Assembly (NCBI GenBank): GCA_900314845.1
Contig: OMWV01000037.1
Location: 62,001 to 126,000, forward strand
Length of the DNA: 64,000 nucleotides
Source: an uncultured Eubacteriales bacterium
GTDB lineage: Bacteria > Bacillota > Clostridia > Lachnospirales > Lachnospiraceae
Direction of reading: 5' to 3'
The notes beneath the pieces are model-generated. The model did not search any database. It was not told where the DNA came from and saw only the letters and a list, made by a program, of their open reading frames with translations. The position numbers and the translations under genes were made by a program. Of this stretch, positions 7,106-15,740 are shown in pieces. How positions within the stretch are numbered: the stretch's first letter is position 1; the number at the start of each line of letters is the position of its first letter.

Positions 7106-8644
7106 ATGACTGATGCAATGATTGTAATTGCGATTATCATCTATATCGCAAGTGTTATCGCTGTCGGCATGAAATTGTCGAATGAGAATAAATCGACAGA
7201 TGATTTTTATCTGGGAGGCAGAAGGCTTGGCCCCTTTGTAACAGCCATGAGCGCGGAAGCTTCTGATATGAGTTCCTGGCTCCTGATGGGCCTGCCCGGC
7301 GTAGCTCTTGCCGGTCTTGTGGCAGGAAACGGATCCTTTGCCGAGGCTGTCTGGACTGCTGTAGGTCTTGCCGGCGGTACCTATCTGAACTGGCTGATCG
7401 TTGCCAAAAAGCTTAGGGTCTATTCCGAGAAGATCCAGGCAAACACGATCCCGGATTTCTTTTCCAACCGATTTGCGGATAAGAGCGGAGCTCTGCTGGC
7501 GATAAGCGCAGTCATAATCATCGTCTTTTTCGTTCCTTATACAGCATCAGGTTTCGCCGCTATCGGCAAACTTTTCAACAGTCTGTTCGGACTTGACTAT
7601 CACACCTGCATGGTAGTCGGCGCAGCCGTTATCGCCATCTATACGATACTGGGCGGTTTCCTGGCAGCCTCAACGACTGACTTTATCCAGAGTATCATCA
7701 TGACGATCGCCCTTGTTGTTGTCCTTTACTATGGCATCACCAGGGCAGGCGGCATGGATGCGGTCATGGCCGGAACCCAGACCGTGCCCGGCTATTTCAA
7801 GCTGACAGGGCCCGACGGAAGCTACGGGGCGCTTCCCATCGCATCGACGCTGGCCTGGGGTCTGGGGTATTTCGGCATGCCTCATATCCTGCTCCGGTTC
7901 ATGGCTATTGAGAATGAGCACAAACTGAAGCTGGCAAGACGGGTCGCTTCCATCTGGGTTGTGATCTCCATGGGAATAGCCATATTTATCGGTGTCATGG
8001 GCTATGCATTTGCAAGTGAGGAAGGCATCATAGGAGATAATTTTGATCCGGAGAGGATCATTGTATATCTTGCCTCCTCTCTGAGTAAGAATAATCTTTT
8101 CATGGCCTTTTTAGCCGGCATTATCATTTCCGGTATCCTTGCTTCCGTCATGTCCACTTCCGATTCCCAGATGCTGGCGGCATCATCCAGTGTGTCAGAG
8201 AACATTGCCAAAAGATTCTTCTTTAAAAATATGTCTGAGAAGTCCCAGATGCTCTTTGCCAGAATGACTGTATTTGTAATTGCCATCATAGGTGTCATAT
8301 TTGCCTGGAACCCCAATAGTTCCGTCTTTCGTATCGTATCCTTTGCCTGGGCAGGATTTGGCGCGGCTTTCGGCCCTTTGATGCTCTTTTCCCTCTTCTG
8401 GAAGAGAACGACAAAGCAGGGCGCGATCGCGGGCGTAGCGGCAGGCGGGATCATGGTTTTTGTCTGGAAGTTCGGCATTGCCAGATTAGGAGGATTGTTC
8501 TCTATCTATGAACTCCTCCCTGCTTTCTTTATTTCCTGCATAGCCATTGTCTGCGTGAGTCTGGCAACAAAAGCCCCGGAGGAGGAAGTTACAGATGTAT
8601 TTGACCAGGTAGGGGCAGCGATGAAGGAGAAGAATGGAAGATAA
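7106..8644 (+). CDS. putP: Sodium/proline symporter (SSS family)
   Basis: A 512-residue membrane protein of the sodium:solute symporter family with about 12-13 hydrophobic segments. The N-terminal region carries DFYLGGRRLGPFVTAMSAEA and SDMSSWLLMGLPG, the sodium and substrate region of PutP-like carriers, followed by GGTYLNWLIVAKKLR. Proline is the likely substrate by overall resemblance, but pantothenate or other SSS substrates cannot be excluded. ATG at 7106 follows AGGGAGG. Its 3' end overlaps the mnmA start by 11 bases, which suggests co-transcription. No proline catabolic gene is nearby, so uptake for nutrition or osmotic protection is more likely than a put operon. Confidence 0.88.
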   Translation: MTDAMIVIAIIIYIASVIAVGMKLSNENKSTDDFYLGGRRLGPFVTAMSAEASDMSSWLLMGLPGVALAGLVAGNGSFAEAVWTAVGLAGGTYLNWLIVAKKLRVYSEKIQANTIPDFFSNRFADKSGALLAISAVIIIVFFVPYTASGFAAIGKLFNSLFGLDYHTCMVVGAAVIAIYTILGGFLAASTTDFIQSIIMTIALVVVLYYGITRAGGMDAVMAGTQTVPGYFKLTGPDGSYGALPIASTLAWGLGYFGMPHILLRFMAIENEHKLKLARRVASIWVVISMGIAIFIGVMGYAFASEEGIIGDNFDPERIIVYLASSLSKNNLFMAFLAGIIISGILASVMSTSDSQMLAASSSVSENIAKRFFFKNMSEKSQMLFARMTVFVIAIIGVIFAWNPNSSVFRIVSFAWAGFGAAFGPLMLFSLFWKRTTKQGAIAGVAAGGIMVFVWKFGIARLGGLFSIYELLPAFFISCIAIVCVSLATKAPEEEVTDVFDQVGAAMKEKNGR

Positions 8645-9716
8645 GAAGAGTGCTCTTATAGCGATGAGCGGCGGAGTTGACAGTTCACTCGCCGCTTATA
8701 TCATGAAGAAAGAGGGATACAGGTGCATGGGGGTTACCATGCGCCTTTATCGCAATAATGATGTGGGTCTGATGGATTATCACACCTGCTGCTCCCAGAG
8801 TGATATCGATGATGCCGCTCTGGTCGCGGCACAGATCGGAATCCCCTATGAAGTGCTCAATTACAGGGCGGATTTCAGGGAGCAGGTCATAGAAAAGTTT
8901 GTCCGCATCTATGAGGCGGGAGGAACCCCCAACCCTTGTATTGACTGCAACAGATATCTGAAATTTGAAAAATTATTTTTCTATGCCTGGGAGAAGGGAC
9001 TGAACTATATTGTAACCGGTCATTATGCCCGCATAGAGAAGGATGAGGTGACAGGACGGTATCTGCTGAAAAAGGCTGCAGATGACAGCAAGGATCAGAG
9101 CTATGTTCTTTATTCCCTGACTCAGCGGCAGCTGGAGCATATCAGATTTCCCCTGGGGAATATGACAAAGGTTCACACCAGAGAGCTGGCTGATGAGGCT
9201 GGCCTTGTCACTGCCCATAAGCATGACAGTCAGGATATCTGCTTTGTCCCCGACGGAGATTACGTCCGCTTCATGGAGGACTACAGAGGGAAGACATATG
9301 AAGCCGGTGATTTCCTGGATATGCAGGGGAATGTGATCGGCAGGCATAAGGGAGCGGTGCGATATACGATCGGGCAGCGCAAGGGTCTGAACCTTGCCAT
9401 GGGGCATCCCGTGTATGTCGTGGGCAAGGATATGGAAAAGAACACGGTCACGATCGGAGAGGAAAAAGACCTGTATACGGATGTCCTGACTGCCGGCGAT
9501 GTGAACTGGATCTCCATTGCGGAATTGAATGCCCCTATGCGGATAACCGCACGGACAAGATACAGGCAGAAGGAAGAGTCCGGGATGGTTTATCCTCTGG
9601 AGGATGGAAAGATCCGGATAGAATTTGACAGGCCCCAGAGAGCGGTCACGGCAGGCCAGGCCGTCGTCATGTACGATGGCGATATTGTCGTGGGCGGGGG
9701 GACGATCATCTCATGA
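8634..9716 (+). CDS. mnmA: tRNA-specific 2-thiouridylase
   Basis: Thiolates U34 of tRNA-Lys, -Glu and -Gln using sulfur delivered by a desulfurase. The 360-residue product has the PP-loop SGGVDSSLAA at the N-terminus, the first catalytic Cys in NPCIDCNRYLKF (near residue 102), and the second in DICFVPDG (near 203), followed by the C-terminal beta domain. ATG at 8634 follows AAGGAGA and overlaps the end of putP by 11 bases. Length and motifs are complete. No cysteine desulfurase gene is adjacent. Confidence 0.93.
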   Translation: MEDKKSALIAMSGGVDSSLAAYIMKKEGYRCMGVTMRLYRNNDVGLMDYHTCCSQSDIDDAALVAAQIGIPYEVLNYRADFREQVIEKFVRIYEAGGTPNPCIDCNRYLKFEKLFFYAWEKGLNYIVTGHYARIEKDEVTGRYLLKKAADDSKDQSYVLYSLTQRQLEHIRFPLGNMTKVHTRELADEAGLVTAHKHDSQDICFVPDGDYVRFMEDYRGKTYEAGDFLDMQGNVIGRHKGAVRYTIGQRKGLNLAMGHPVYVVGKDMEKNTVTIGEEKDLYTDVLTAGDVNWISIAELNAPMRITARTRYRQKEESGMVYPLEDGKIRIEFDRPQRAVTAGQAVVMYDGDIVVGGGTIIS

Positions 9717-9739
9717 GACATCAGAAAGGAAGAGCTTGA

Positions 9740-10585
9740 ATGAACAAGGGGATACATAATCATCAGCTGAAAATTGCCTGCATTAATGATATCTCAGGTT
9801 TCGGCCGGTGTTCGATCACGGCAGAGCTTCCTATCATTTCCAGACTTGGCGTCCAGTGCTGTCCGCTGCCTACCGCGCTTTTGTCGGATCATACCGGTTT
9901 TGACAGCTTCTATTTCTTTGATTTCACAGATCATATGAGGGATTATATGAAAGAGTGGAAGAAACTGGGCCTGCACTTTGAGGGGATCATGAGCGGCTTT
10001 TTGGGGTCAGTGGAGCAGATAGATATTGTCAGAGAATTTTTTGATGAATTTGATGATGATGGGACCTGTGTGATCATAGATCCGGTTATGGGAGATTACG
10101 GGAAAATCTATGCGACGTACACGGACGAGATGTGCGAGCAGATGAAACAGCTTGTAGGATATGCGGATATTCTTACGCCAAATGCCACAGAGGCCTGTAA
10201 ACTGACGGGAATTCCCTATAAGGAAGATTTCACGTCCCAGGAGCTGATGGATATGGCCGAAAGACTCAGCTCGTGCGGACCGGAAAAGGTGGCGATCACC
10301 GGCGTGGACCGGGATGGGTATATAGAAAATTACTGCTATGAAAAAGGCGGAAGGAGCTTTATCATCCGCACCGAGAAGGTCGCGACGCAGAGGTCAGGGA
10401 CCGGGGATGTATTTTCAGCTGTCATCGCGGCGGGAGCAGTCAGAGGGATCCCATTTGAGAAAAGTGTCAGGACGGCAGCTGAATTTATCAGGGACTGTCT
10501 TGTGCGTTCCGAAGAGCTTGACATACCGGTCACGGATGGTGTATGCTTCGAGGAACTGATGGACAGACTCAGCTTCGATAGATAA
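9740..10585 (+). CDS. Pyridoxal/pyridoxamine kinase, PdxY/PdxK-like
   Basis: A ribokinase-fold kinase that probably phosphorylates B6 vitamers to feed PLP enzymes. The 281-residue product begins CINDISGFGRCS, as in PdxY-type kinases, then LPTALLSDHTGF, CVIIDPVMGDYGKIY, and ITPNATE-type text (LTPNATEACKLTG). RSGTGDVFSAVIAAG near residue 215 holds the GxGD anion hole with its catalytic Asp. ATG at 9740 follows AAAGGAAG. It follows mnmA by 23 bases, so the two may be co-transcribed. A hydroxymethylpyrimidine kinase role is possible, but the YGKIY segment favours B6. Confidence 0.85.
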   Translation: MNKGIHNHQLKIACINDISGFGRCSITAELPIISRLGVQCCPLPTALLSDHTGFDSFYFFDFTDHMRDYMKEWKKLGLHFEGIMSGFLGSVEQIDIVREFFDEFDDDGTCVIIDPVMGDYGKIYATYTDEMCEQMKQLVGYADILTPNATEACKLTGIPYKEDFTSQELMDMAERLSSCGPEKVAITGVDRDGYIENYCYEKGGRSFIIRTEKVATQRSGTGDVFSAVIAAGAVRGIPFEKSVRTAAEFIRDCLVRSEELDIPVTDGVCFEELMDRLSFDR

Positions 10586-10635
10586 GGGCGGCGGCCTAAA
10601 ACGCGTTTTTTACATTTTTTTGGAAGGTGACAGAA

Positions 10636-11238
10636 ATGGAACTTGTATACCGCGTCGGGAATTCACTGTATCTGAATCTCACAAACAGGTGCTCCTGCGC
10701 CTGTACATTTTGTCTGAGGCAGGACAACGATACCGTAGGAGAGAGCCAAAGCCTCTGGCTGGAGAGAGAGCCCACGGCTCAGGAGATGATAGAGGCGATA
10801 AAGGCAGCTGATACAGACGGCCGCAGCGAGATGGTCTTCTGCGGTTTTGGAGAACCCACCTGCGCACTTGACGTTCTGCTTGAAACTGCTGCCTGGATGA
10901 AGAATAATCTGGGGCTTCCTATCCGTCTGAACACGAATGGCCAGGGCAATCTGATCAACGGAAGAGATATCTCTTCCGACCTGGCGAAATATGTTGATAC
11001 GGTGTCTGTTTCCCTGAATGATCCTGATCCGGTCAGATATCAGCAGCTTGTCCGCAGTAAGTTCGGCGATCAGGCATTTCCGGGCATGCTGACGTTTGCT
11101 GAGAATTGTGTTAAGGCAGGGATGAATGTCGTCATGACGACGGTAGATACGACCATATCCCATGAGGATGAAGATAAGTGCCGTCAGATCTGCAGCAGGA
11201 TCGGTGCGTCATACAGGATCAGAGAATGGATCGCTTGA
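10636..11238 (+). CDS. TatD-associated radical SAM protein
   Basis: A 200-residue radical SAM protein with cluster motif CSCACTFC (CxxxCxxC) at about residues 20-27, followed by FCGFGEPT, LNTNGQG and VSVSLNDPDP. This pattern is that of the small family often encoded beside TatD nucleases; here no tatD is present. It lacks an obvious SPASM domain, so the substrate is unknown. ATG at 10636 is preferred to GTG at 10627 because GGAAGG at 10622-10627 is correctly placed for the ATG. It is convergent with the phosphopantetheinyl transferase, with only 17 bases between stops. Confidence 0.8.
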   Translation: MELVYRVGNSLYLNLTNRCSCACTFCLRQDNDTVGESQSLWLEREPTAQEMIEAIKAADTDGRSEMVFCGFGEPTCALDVLLETAAWMKNNLGLPIRLNTNGQGNLINGRDISSDLAKYVDTVSVSLNDPDPVRYQQLVRSKFGDQAFPGMLTFAENCVKAGMNVVMTTVDTTISHEDEDKCRQICSRIGASYRIREWIA

Positions 11239-11255
11239 TGATCTGTCAGCTTTGA

Positions 11256-11891
11256 TCATTCAGGAAATGTCTTCATCGTCAGGCAGACAGCCTGAGGATT
11301 CTCCTCACAGCAGAGGGAAATGATGTAATCCGGCCGGAGCTTTGTCTGGTAAAAGCAGAGCTCCGGTCTTTTTGAGTCAATTTTCCTGAAAATGCTGTCA
11401 TAAAGAGCACCTCTGCCGAGGTTAAATTCATACGCGGTGAGCGGCTCTCCCAGCCCCAGACCGGAATGCTTTATCCCGCTTTCTTTCAGGGTCCAGAAGC
11501 GGAAAAACAGTTCCCTGTCCGCCGCGCTCTGGCCGGCCGCCTGTCTTTTCTCCTCAAAGACAGCTCTTTCTGCTTCTGTCAATGTTCTTTTCAGTATGCT
11601 GTCCCTGAAGGGGCGTATTTTTTCGGCATCTGTCCCCAGAGGATTGTCGGCAGCCGCGCATAGGACAAGGCCGGGACAGTGGCTGATGCTGAAGCAGGGA
11701 CCTGCGCAGTTGAAGAGAGGCTTTCCATGGGGGCCTTTGATTATTTTATCCCGCATCTGATCCTCGGACATTTTCCATCCATACACATCCCGGACGAGAG
11801 AAAACAGGAGTTTTCTTCCCAGGCGATGCTCCAGATCGGGTTTGTGTTCTGTTCCCTGGCACTCGTAAAATGATGCATAAATATAAATCAT
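11256..11891 (-). CDS. 4'-phosphopantetheinyl transferase, Sfp type
   Basis: Moves phosphopantetheine from CoA to a carrier-protein serine. The 211-residue product has the family order GPHGKPLF, FSISHC, GTDAEKIRP (Mg-binding Asp and Glu) and FFRFWTLKES, whose Trp-x-x-Lys-Glu is diagnostic. The start is supported by GAGGA six bases before the ATG on the minus strand. No polyketide or non-ribosomal peptide genes are in the window; it could serve a fatty-acid acyl carrier protein or a distant pathway. ACP synthase (AcpS) is excluded by length and motif order. Confidence 0.88.
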   Translation of the reverse strand: MIYIYASFYECQGTEHKPDLEHRLGRKLLFSLVRDVYGWKMSEDQMRDKIIKGPHGKPLFNCAGPCFSISHCPGLVLCAAADNPLGTDAEKIRPFRDSILKRTLTEAERAVFEEKRQAAGQSAADRELFFRFWTLKESGIKHSGLGLGEPLTAYEFNLGRGALYDSIFRKIDSKRPELCFYQTKLRPDYIISLCCEENPQAVCLTMKTFPE

Positions 11892-11983
11892 CTGGATTCC
11901 TCATTTTGCCTTTCTTCATGATGTATTCTGTGAATATCAGTATAGTATTGTTTGCAAATATGTGCAAGCACAGGTAAATCTTA

Positions 11984-12013
11984 TTGCTTAGAATATTATA
12001 TTTGTGTTATACT
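11984..12013 (+). promoter_or_regulatory. Possible promoter of the CorA-type gene
   Basis: TTGCTT (11984-11989), an 18-base spacer and TATACT (12008-12013) lie about 60 bases before the start codon. The -35 is weak. Confidence 0.4.
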
Positions 12014-12073
12014 TTAACATAAGCTGCACATAGATTTTGCTTTCACACGATAAAGTATTAGCAGGTGACTGAT

Positions 12074-13018
12074 ATGTTAGATATATACGAGACAGACGAC
12101 GGCCGGATCAGACATCTCGATGAGTACAAAAGCGGGTGCTGGGTCAAACTTACATCGGCGTCCGAGGATGAACTGCGGCCGGTCGCAGCGCGCTATTCTA
12201 TCGATTACAATGATATAAAAGCCGCACTGGATGAAGAAGAGAAGTCTCGTATTGATATAGAAGATGACTACACTCTGATCATCGTTGATATTCCGGCAAC
12301 TGAGATCCGCAATGACAAGAAGGTCTACAATACCATCCCTCTCGGTTTGATCCTGGTCAATGATGCGATCATCACCGTATGCAGCGAGGACACTCCTATC
12401 CTGAATCATTTTATAGATTTTCATGTAAGATTTTTTTCTACAAAGAAGAAGACCCGGTTCGTCTACCAGATCCTTCTCAACTCCATGATGACATACCAGA
12501 CAGTTCTGAGAACGGTCGACGACAGGCGTCTTGCTATAGAATCACGGATCGGCAAGGTTATGGAGGATGAGGCGGATCTTGTTGAACTGCATGAACTTGA
12601 ATCGACGCTGGTCTATTTTGAGACATCACTGAGAGCGGCAGGAGTCGTAATAGACAGACTGAGAAGATATAAGCACATCCCTCAGTTCCCTGAGGATGAG
12701 GATCTGTTGGGCGATGTACAGGTCGAGAACAGACAGGCGATAGAGATGGCAACGATATACCGGGATCTGATCGACGGTACCAGTGAACTGATCTCTCAGG
12801 TTCTGAACAACAGAATGAACAACACCATGAAGTATCTCACCTCTATCACCATCGTCATGGCCATTCCTACTATCATATCCGGTTTGTATGGAATGAACGT
12901 GCGCAGTGACGGCATGCCTTTTGCAGGAGTGCAGCCCGGATTCGGCATCATATGTCTGATCACGCTGATCGTATGTATCATCATAGCCTGGATACTCAGG
13001 ATAAAGAAGATGCTCTAG
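12074..13018 (+). CDS. CorA-family divalent cation transporter
   Basis: A 314-residue protein with a large soluble N-terminal domain, a long helix (about 120-240), and two C-terminal membrane segments. The signature YGMNV follows the first segment (near residue 272), and the tail is basic (RIKKML), as in CorA Mg2+ or Co2+ channels. The loop after GMN is RSDGMPFAGV rather than the acidic MPEL type, which is common in diverged members. ATG at 12074 with AGGTGA upstream is preferred over GTG at 12065. The TPR gene starts 14 bases after its stop, implying one transcript. The metal is not determined by sequence. Confidence 0.88.
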   Translation: MLDIYETDDGRIRHLDEYKSGCWVKLTSASEDELRPVAARYSIDYNDIKAALDEEEKSRIDIEDDYTLIIVDIPATEIRNDKKVYNTIPLGLILVNDAIITVCSEDTPILNHFIDFHVRFFSTKKKTRFVYQILLNSMMTYQTVLRTVDDRRLAIESRIGKVMEDEADLVELHELESTLVYFETSLRAAGVVIDRLRRYKHIPQFPEDEDLLGDVQVENRQAIEMATIYRDLIDGTSELISQVLNNRMNNTMKYLTSITIVMAIPTIISGLYGMNVRSDGMPFAGVQPGFGIICLITLIVCIIIAWILRIKKML

Positions 13019-13032
13019 GAGGTTTTTGAGTA

Positions 13033-14499
13033 TTGGCCGGGAATAAGAAAAAAGGGAGCGGAACCGACAGGGACCGCATTAAAAATATAACAGATCTTGT
13101 GAACCCTCCCGGGCGCAGGCGCCATTCGTCCAGAAGCCGCAGGCCGGGGAAGAGGAAGACAGGGAAGGATGACTCCAGGGTATATACCGTCAATCATCTG
13201 GAAGAAGACGGGTCAGATGAGAGGAAACAGGCAGCATCATCCGGAAGAAGAAGATCTGCCGGAGGGAAGGCATCCTCAGCCTCAAGAAGAAGATTCTCAG
13301 CATTTGCCAAGGTTATGGCAGCAGTACTGATCGCTGCGGCATTTTTGTTTGCTGTGGTCATATTTAAAAATATAAACACTGGTTCCAGGCATGATGAAAA
13401 GGGCATGACAGCATTTAACGAGGCTGATTATGATACATCTGTTAAGGAATTTAAGGAAGCCCTTTCCTACGATCCGAATAACGCGCAGTATTATACACAT
13501 CTTGGCATGGCCTATATAGGGCTTAAGTCCTATGATGAGGCTCTTGGTTATTTTAAACAGGCCATAAGCCATGCGGAGAATGATGTCCAGAAGGCTCTTG
13601 CCTGCAGAGGTCAGGGACTGGCGCATCTGTACAGCGGCGATTATGAGGATTCCATTGAATCTTTTCAGAGTGCTCTTTCCTATAAGGACAGTGGTCTGGA
13701 AAGTGACATTCAGAAGGATATCCTTTCCTATCAGGCTCAGGCCTGCGAGTCTGCGGGAGATTATAAGAGCGCCGCAGACTGTTACAGCCAGGCTTTGGAG
13801 ATCTCGGGAAGCGATACCCAGATCCTGACAAAACGTGGGCTTGCCTATGAACAGCTTGGAGATTACGCCAGCGCCGAGAAGGATCTTCAGACAGCTGTAT
13901 CCGGCAGCAAAAAGAGTTATTATGCCTATCAGGCTCTCTATAATGCCCTGGCGAAGCAGGGTAAGACAGATCAGGCGGGTCAGGTTCTTGATCAGGCACT
14001 TGATCTGGGAGGCAGTTCAGGAAAGGATCTGTATTTCCAGGGTATGATCTATCTTGAGAAGAATGATCTGGCTGACGCTCAGAAGATGTTTGAAAGTTCC
14101 TATAAAAAGGGCTGCAAATATGCATTGATCGGACAGGCCCAGTCTGCTGTCCGCGGCAAGGATTATGAGAAGGCTTCCTCGTCACTTGAGAAGTATATAT
14201 CGGAGGCTGGCTCAGGCAGCAAGAATAAGGCTTTTCGGGCAAAGGCATACGATCTGTATGCGCTCTGCCTTATAAAACAGAAGAAATATGATGAAGCCAT
14301 AAAGGCCTGCCAGTCGGGACTTGATCTGAATGACAGGGATACGGACGCGTCTCTCACATTTAATCTCATAGCTGCCTATGAGCAGAAGGGGGAGTGGGAG
14401 AAAGCCTATTCCGCAGCAAAGACTTTTCATGAGAAGTATCCGGATGATAAAGAGGGAACGCGGGAGTTCGAGTTCCTTGAGAGCCGGATGTCAAAGTAA
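13033..14499 (+). CDS. Membrane-anchored tetratricopeptide repeat protein
   Basis: 488 residues. The first ~92 are very basic and low in complexity (RRRHSSRSRRPGKRKTGK), followed by one membrane segment at about 94-114 (VMAAVLIAAAFLFAVVIF) and then about ten TPR-like 34-residue repeats to the C-terminus, such as YYTHLGMAYIGLKSYDEALG. The predicted topology is a basic cytoplasmic tail with repeats outside, by the positive-inside rule. The start is TTG at 13033, with AGGAGG at 13017-13022 overlapping the stop of the upstream gene. It probably acts as an envelope scaffold; no partner is identified. Confidence 0.85.
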   Translation: MAGNKKKGSGTDRDRIKNITDLVNPPGRRRHSSRSRRPGKRKTGKDDSRVYTVNHLEEDGSDERKQAASSGRRRSAGGKASSASRRRFSAFAKVMAAVLIAAAFLFAVVIFKNINTGSRHDEKGMTAFNEADYDTSVKEFKEALSYDPNNAQYYTHLGMAYIGLKSYDEALGYFKQAISHAENDVQKALACRGQGLAHLYSGDYEDSIESFQSALSYKDSGLESDIQKDILSYQAQACESAGDYKSAADCYSQALEISGSDTQILTKRGLAYEQLGDYASAEKDLQTAVSGSKKSYYAYQALYNALAKQGKTDQAGQVLDQALDLGGSSGKDLYFQGMIYLEKNDLADAQKMFESSYKKGCKYALIGQAQSAVRGKDYEKASSSLEKYISEAGSGSKNKAFRAKAYDLYALCLIKQKKYDEAIKACQSGLDLNDRDTDASLTFNLIAAYEQKGEWEKAYSAAKTFHEKYPDDKEGTREFEFLESRMSK

Positions 14500-14543
14500 T
14501 TATTTTTGTCAGTGACTGCCTCTTTATGTGACAGTTATCTATA

Positions 14544-14562
14544 TAAAATATGGTATATTTTA
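14544..14562. promoter_or_regulatory. AT-rich palindrome upstream of serC
   Basis: TAAAATAT-GGT-ATATTTTA has perfect 8-base arms and a 3-base spacer. It lies just before the serC ribosome binding site (14570-14574). It could be an operator, or a chance product of an AT-rich leader. Confidence 0.35.
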
Positions 14563-14585
14563 TGCAACAGGAGGAAAAGAAGAAA

Positions 14586-15674
14586 ATGATCGAGAACAGA
14601 ATCTACAATTTCGCTGCAGGCCCGTCTATGCTGCCGGAACCCGTGCTTCTTAAGGCACGTGACCAGCTCCTTAACTATGAGGGATCCGGTATGTCCGTTA
14701 TGGAGATGAGCCACAGATCCAAGGTATATGATGATATCATCACTCAGTGCCAGGCAGAGCTCAGAAAGGTTATGAACATCCCTGATGATTACGATGTTCT
14801 CTTCCTGCAGGGCGGAGCTTCCGGTATGTTTGCTGCGATCCCTCTGAACATCGCTCCCAACAGCACAGCCGACTATGTGATCAGCGGAAATTTTGCAAAT
14901 AATGCCTACAAGGAGGCAAAGAAATACCTTAAGGATATCCGTGTTGCTGCTTCCACCGAGGCAGAGAACTATGTAAGGATCCCCAGACAGGATGAGCTTG
15001 TCCTCAATCCGGATGCCGACTATGTTCATGTATGCTTTAACAACACGATATTTGGTACGACTTACCATTATATTCCTGATACAGGCAAGGTTCCTCTTGT
15101 TGCGGATATGTCTTCCAGCATCCTCTCCGAGCCTGTAGATGTCAGCAAGTTCGGCATGATCTATGCCGGAGTGCAGAAGAACATGGCTCCTGCAGGTTTT
15201 GCAGTTGTTATCGTAAGACACGACCTGATCGGCCATAAGTCTCCCCTCTGTCCTAAGATCTGGGATTTTGCCCTTCAGGTTGAGAAGAATTCTATGATAA
15301 ATACGCCTCCCACCTATCCGATCTATATCTGCAAGCTTGTGCTTGAGTGGATCATGGAGACCGGCGGCCTGGAAGCTATGAAGAAGCGCAACGAGGAGAA
15401 GGCAGCCCTTCTGTATGATTACCTTGACAGCACAGATTTCTACAAGGCAACGGCAGACAAGGCGGATCGTTCTCTCATGAATGTTACATTCAGGACAGGC
15501 GATAATGATCTGGATGCCAAGTTCGTCAAGGAATCTATCGCGCACGGTTTCTCCAACCTCAAGGGTCATCGTCTTGTAGGCGGTATGAGAGCTTCTATCT
15601 ACAATGCTATGCCTAAGGAAGGCGTAGAGGCTCTGATCGATTTCATGAAGGATTTTGAGAAGAACAACGGCTGA
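14586..15674 (+). CDS. serC: Phosphoserine aminotransferase
   Basis: Converts 3-phosphohydroxypyruvate and glutamate to phosphoserine. The 362-residue product shows YNFAAGPSMLPEPVL at the N-terminus, FLQGGASGMFAAIP, and ADMSSSILSEPVDVSKFG leading to the PLP lysine in YAGVQKNMAPAG. ATG at 14586 follows GGAGG at 14570-14574; an upstream ATG at 14562 precedes the ribosome binding site and is rejected. The pathway partner serA is 20 kb away at 34878 instead of adjacent. A long antisense frame covers the gene but lacks support. Confidence 0.93.
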   Translation: MIENRIYNFAAGPSMLPEPVLLKARDQLLNYEGSGMSVMEMSHRSKVYDDIITQCQAELRKVMNIPDDYDVLFLQGGASGMFAAIPLNIAPNSTADYVISGNFANNAYKEAKKYLKDIRVAASTEAENYVRIPRQDELVLNPDADYVHVCFNNTIFGTTYHYIPDTGKVPLVADMSSSILSEPVDVSKFGMIYAGVQKNMAPAGFAVVIVRHDLIGHKSPLCPKIWDFALQVEKNSMINTPPTYPIYICKLVLEWIMETGGLEAMKKRNEEKAALLYDYLDSTDFYKATADKADRSLMNVTFRTGDNDLDAKFVKESIAHGFSNLKGHRLVGGMRASIYNAMPKEGVEALIDFMKDFEKNNG

Positions 15675-15700
15675 TGAATAATCAAAAGATGAGATAAGAA

Positions 15701-15739
15701 AAGCCATACCCCTCGAACTGATCGGGTATGGCTTTTTTT
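15701..15739. terminator. Bidirectional terminator between serC and the HAD gene
   Basis: AAGCCATACCC (15701-15711) pairs with GGGTATGGCTT (15724-15734) across 12 bases; T7 follows on the plus strand and an A-rich run precedes it. It serves two convergent genes. Confidence 0.85.
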
Positions 15740-15740
15740 A

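Noticed and set aside
11437-11760. A 107-codon plus-strand frame inside the phosphopantetheinyl transferase gene
   Set aside because: It is a shadow frame; the minus-strand gene has all the family motifs and a ribosome binding site.
14535-15707. A 390-codon antisense frame covering all of serC
   Set aside because: It mirrors the serC coding frame, has no ribosome binding site or recognisable domains, and serC motifs are complete.
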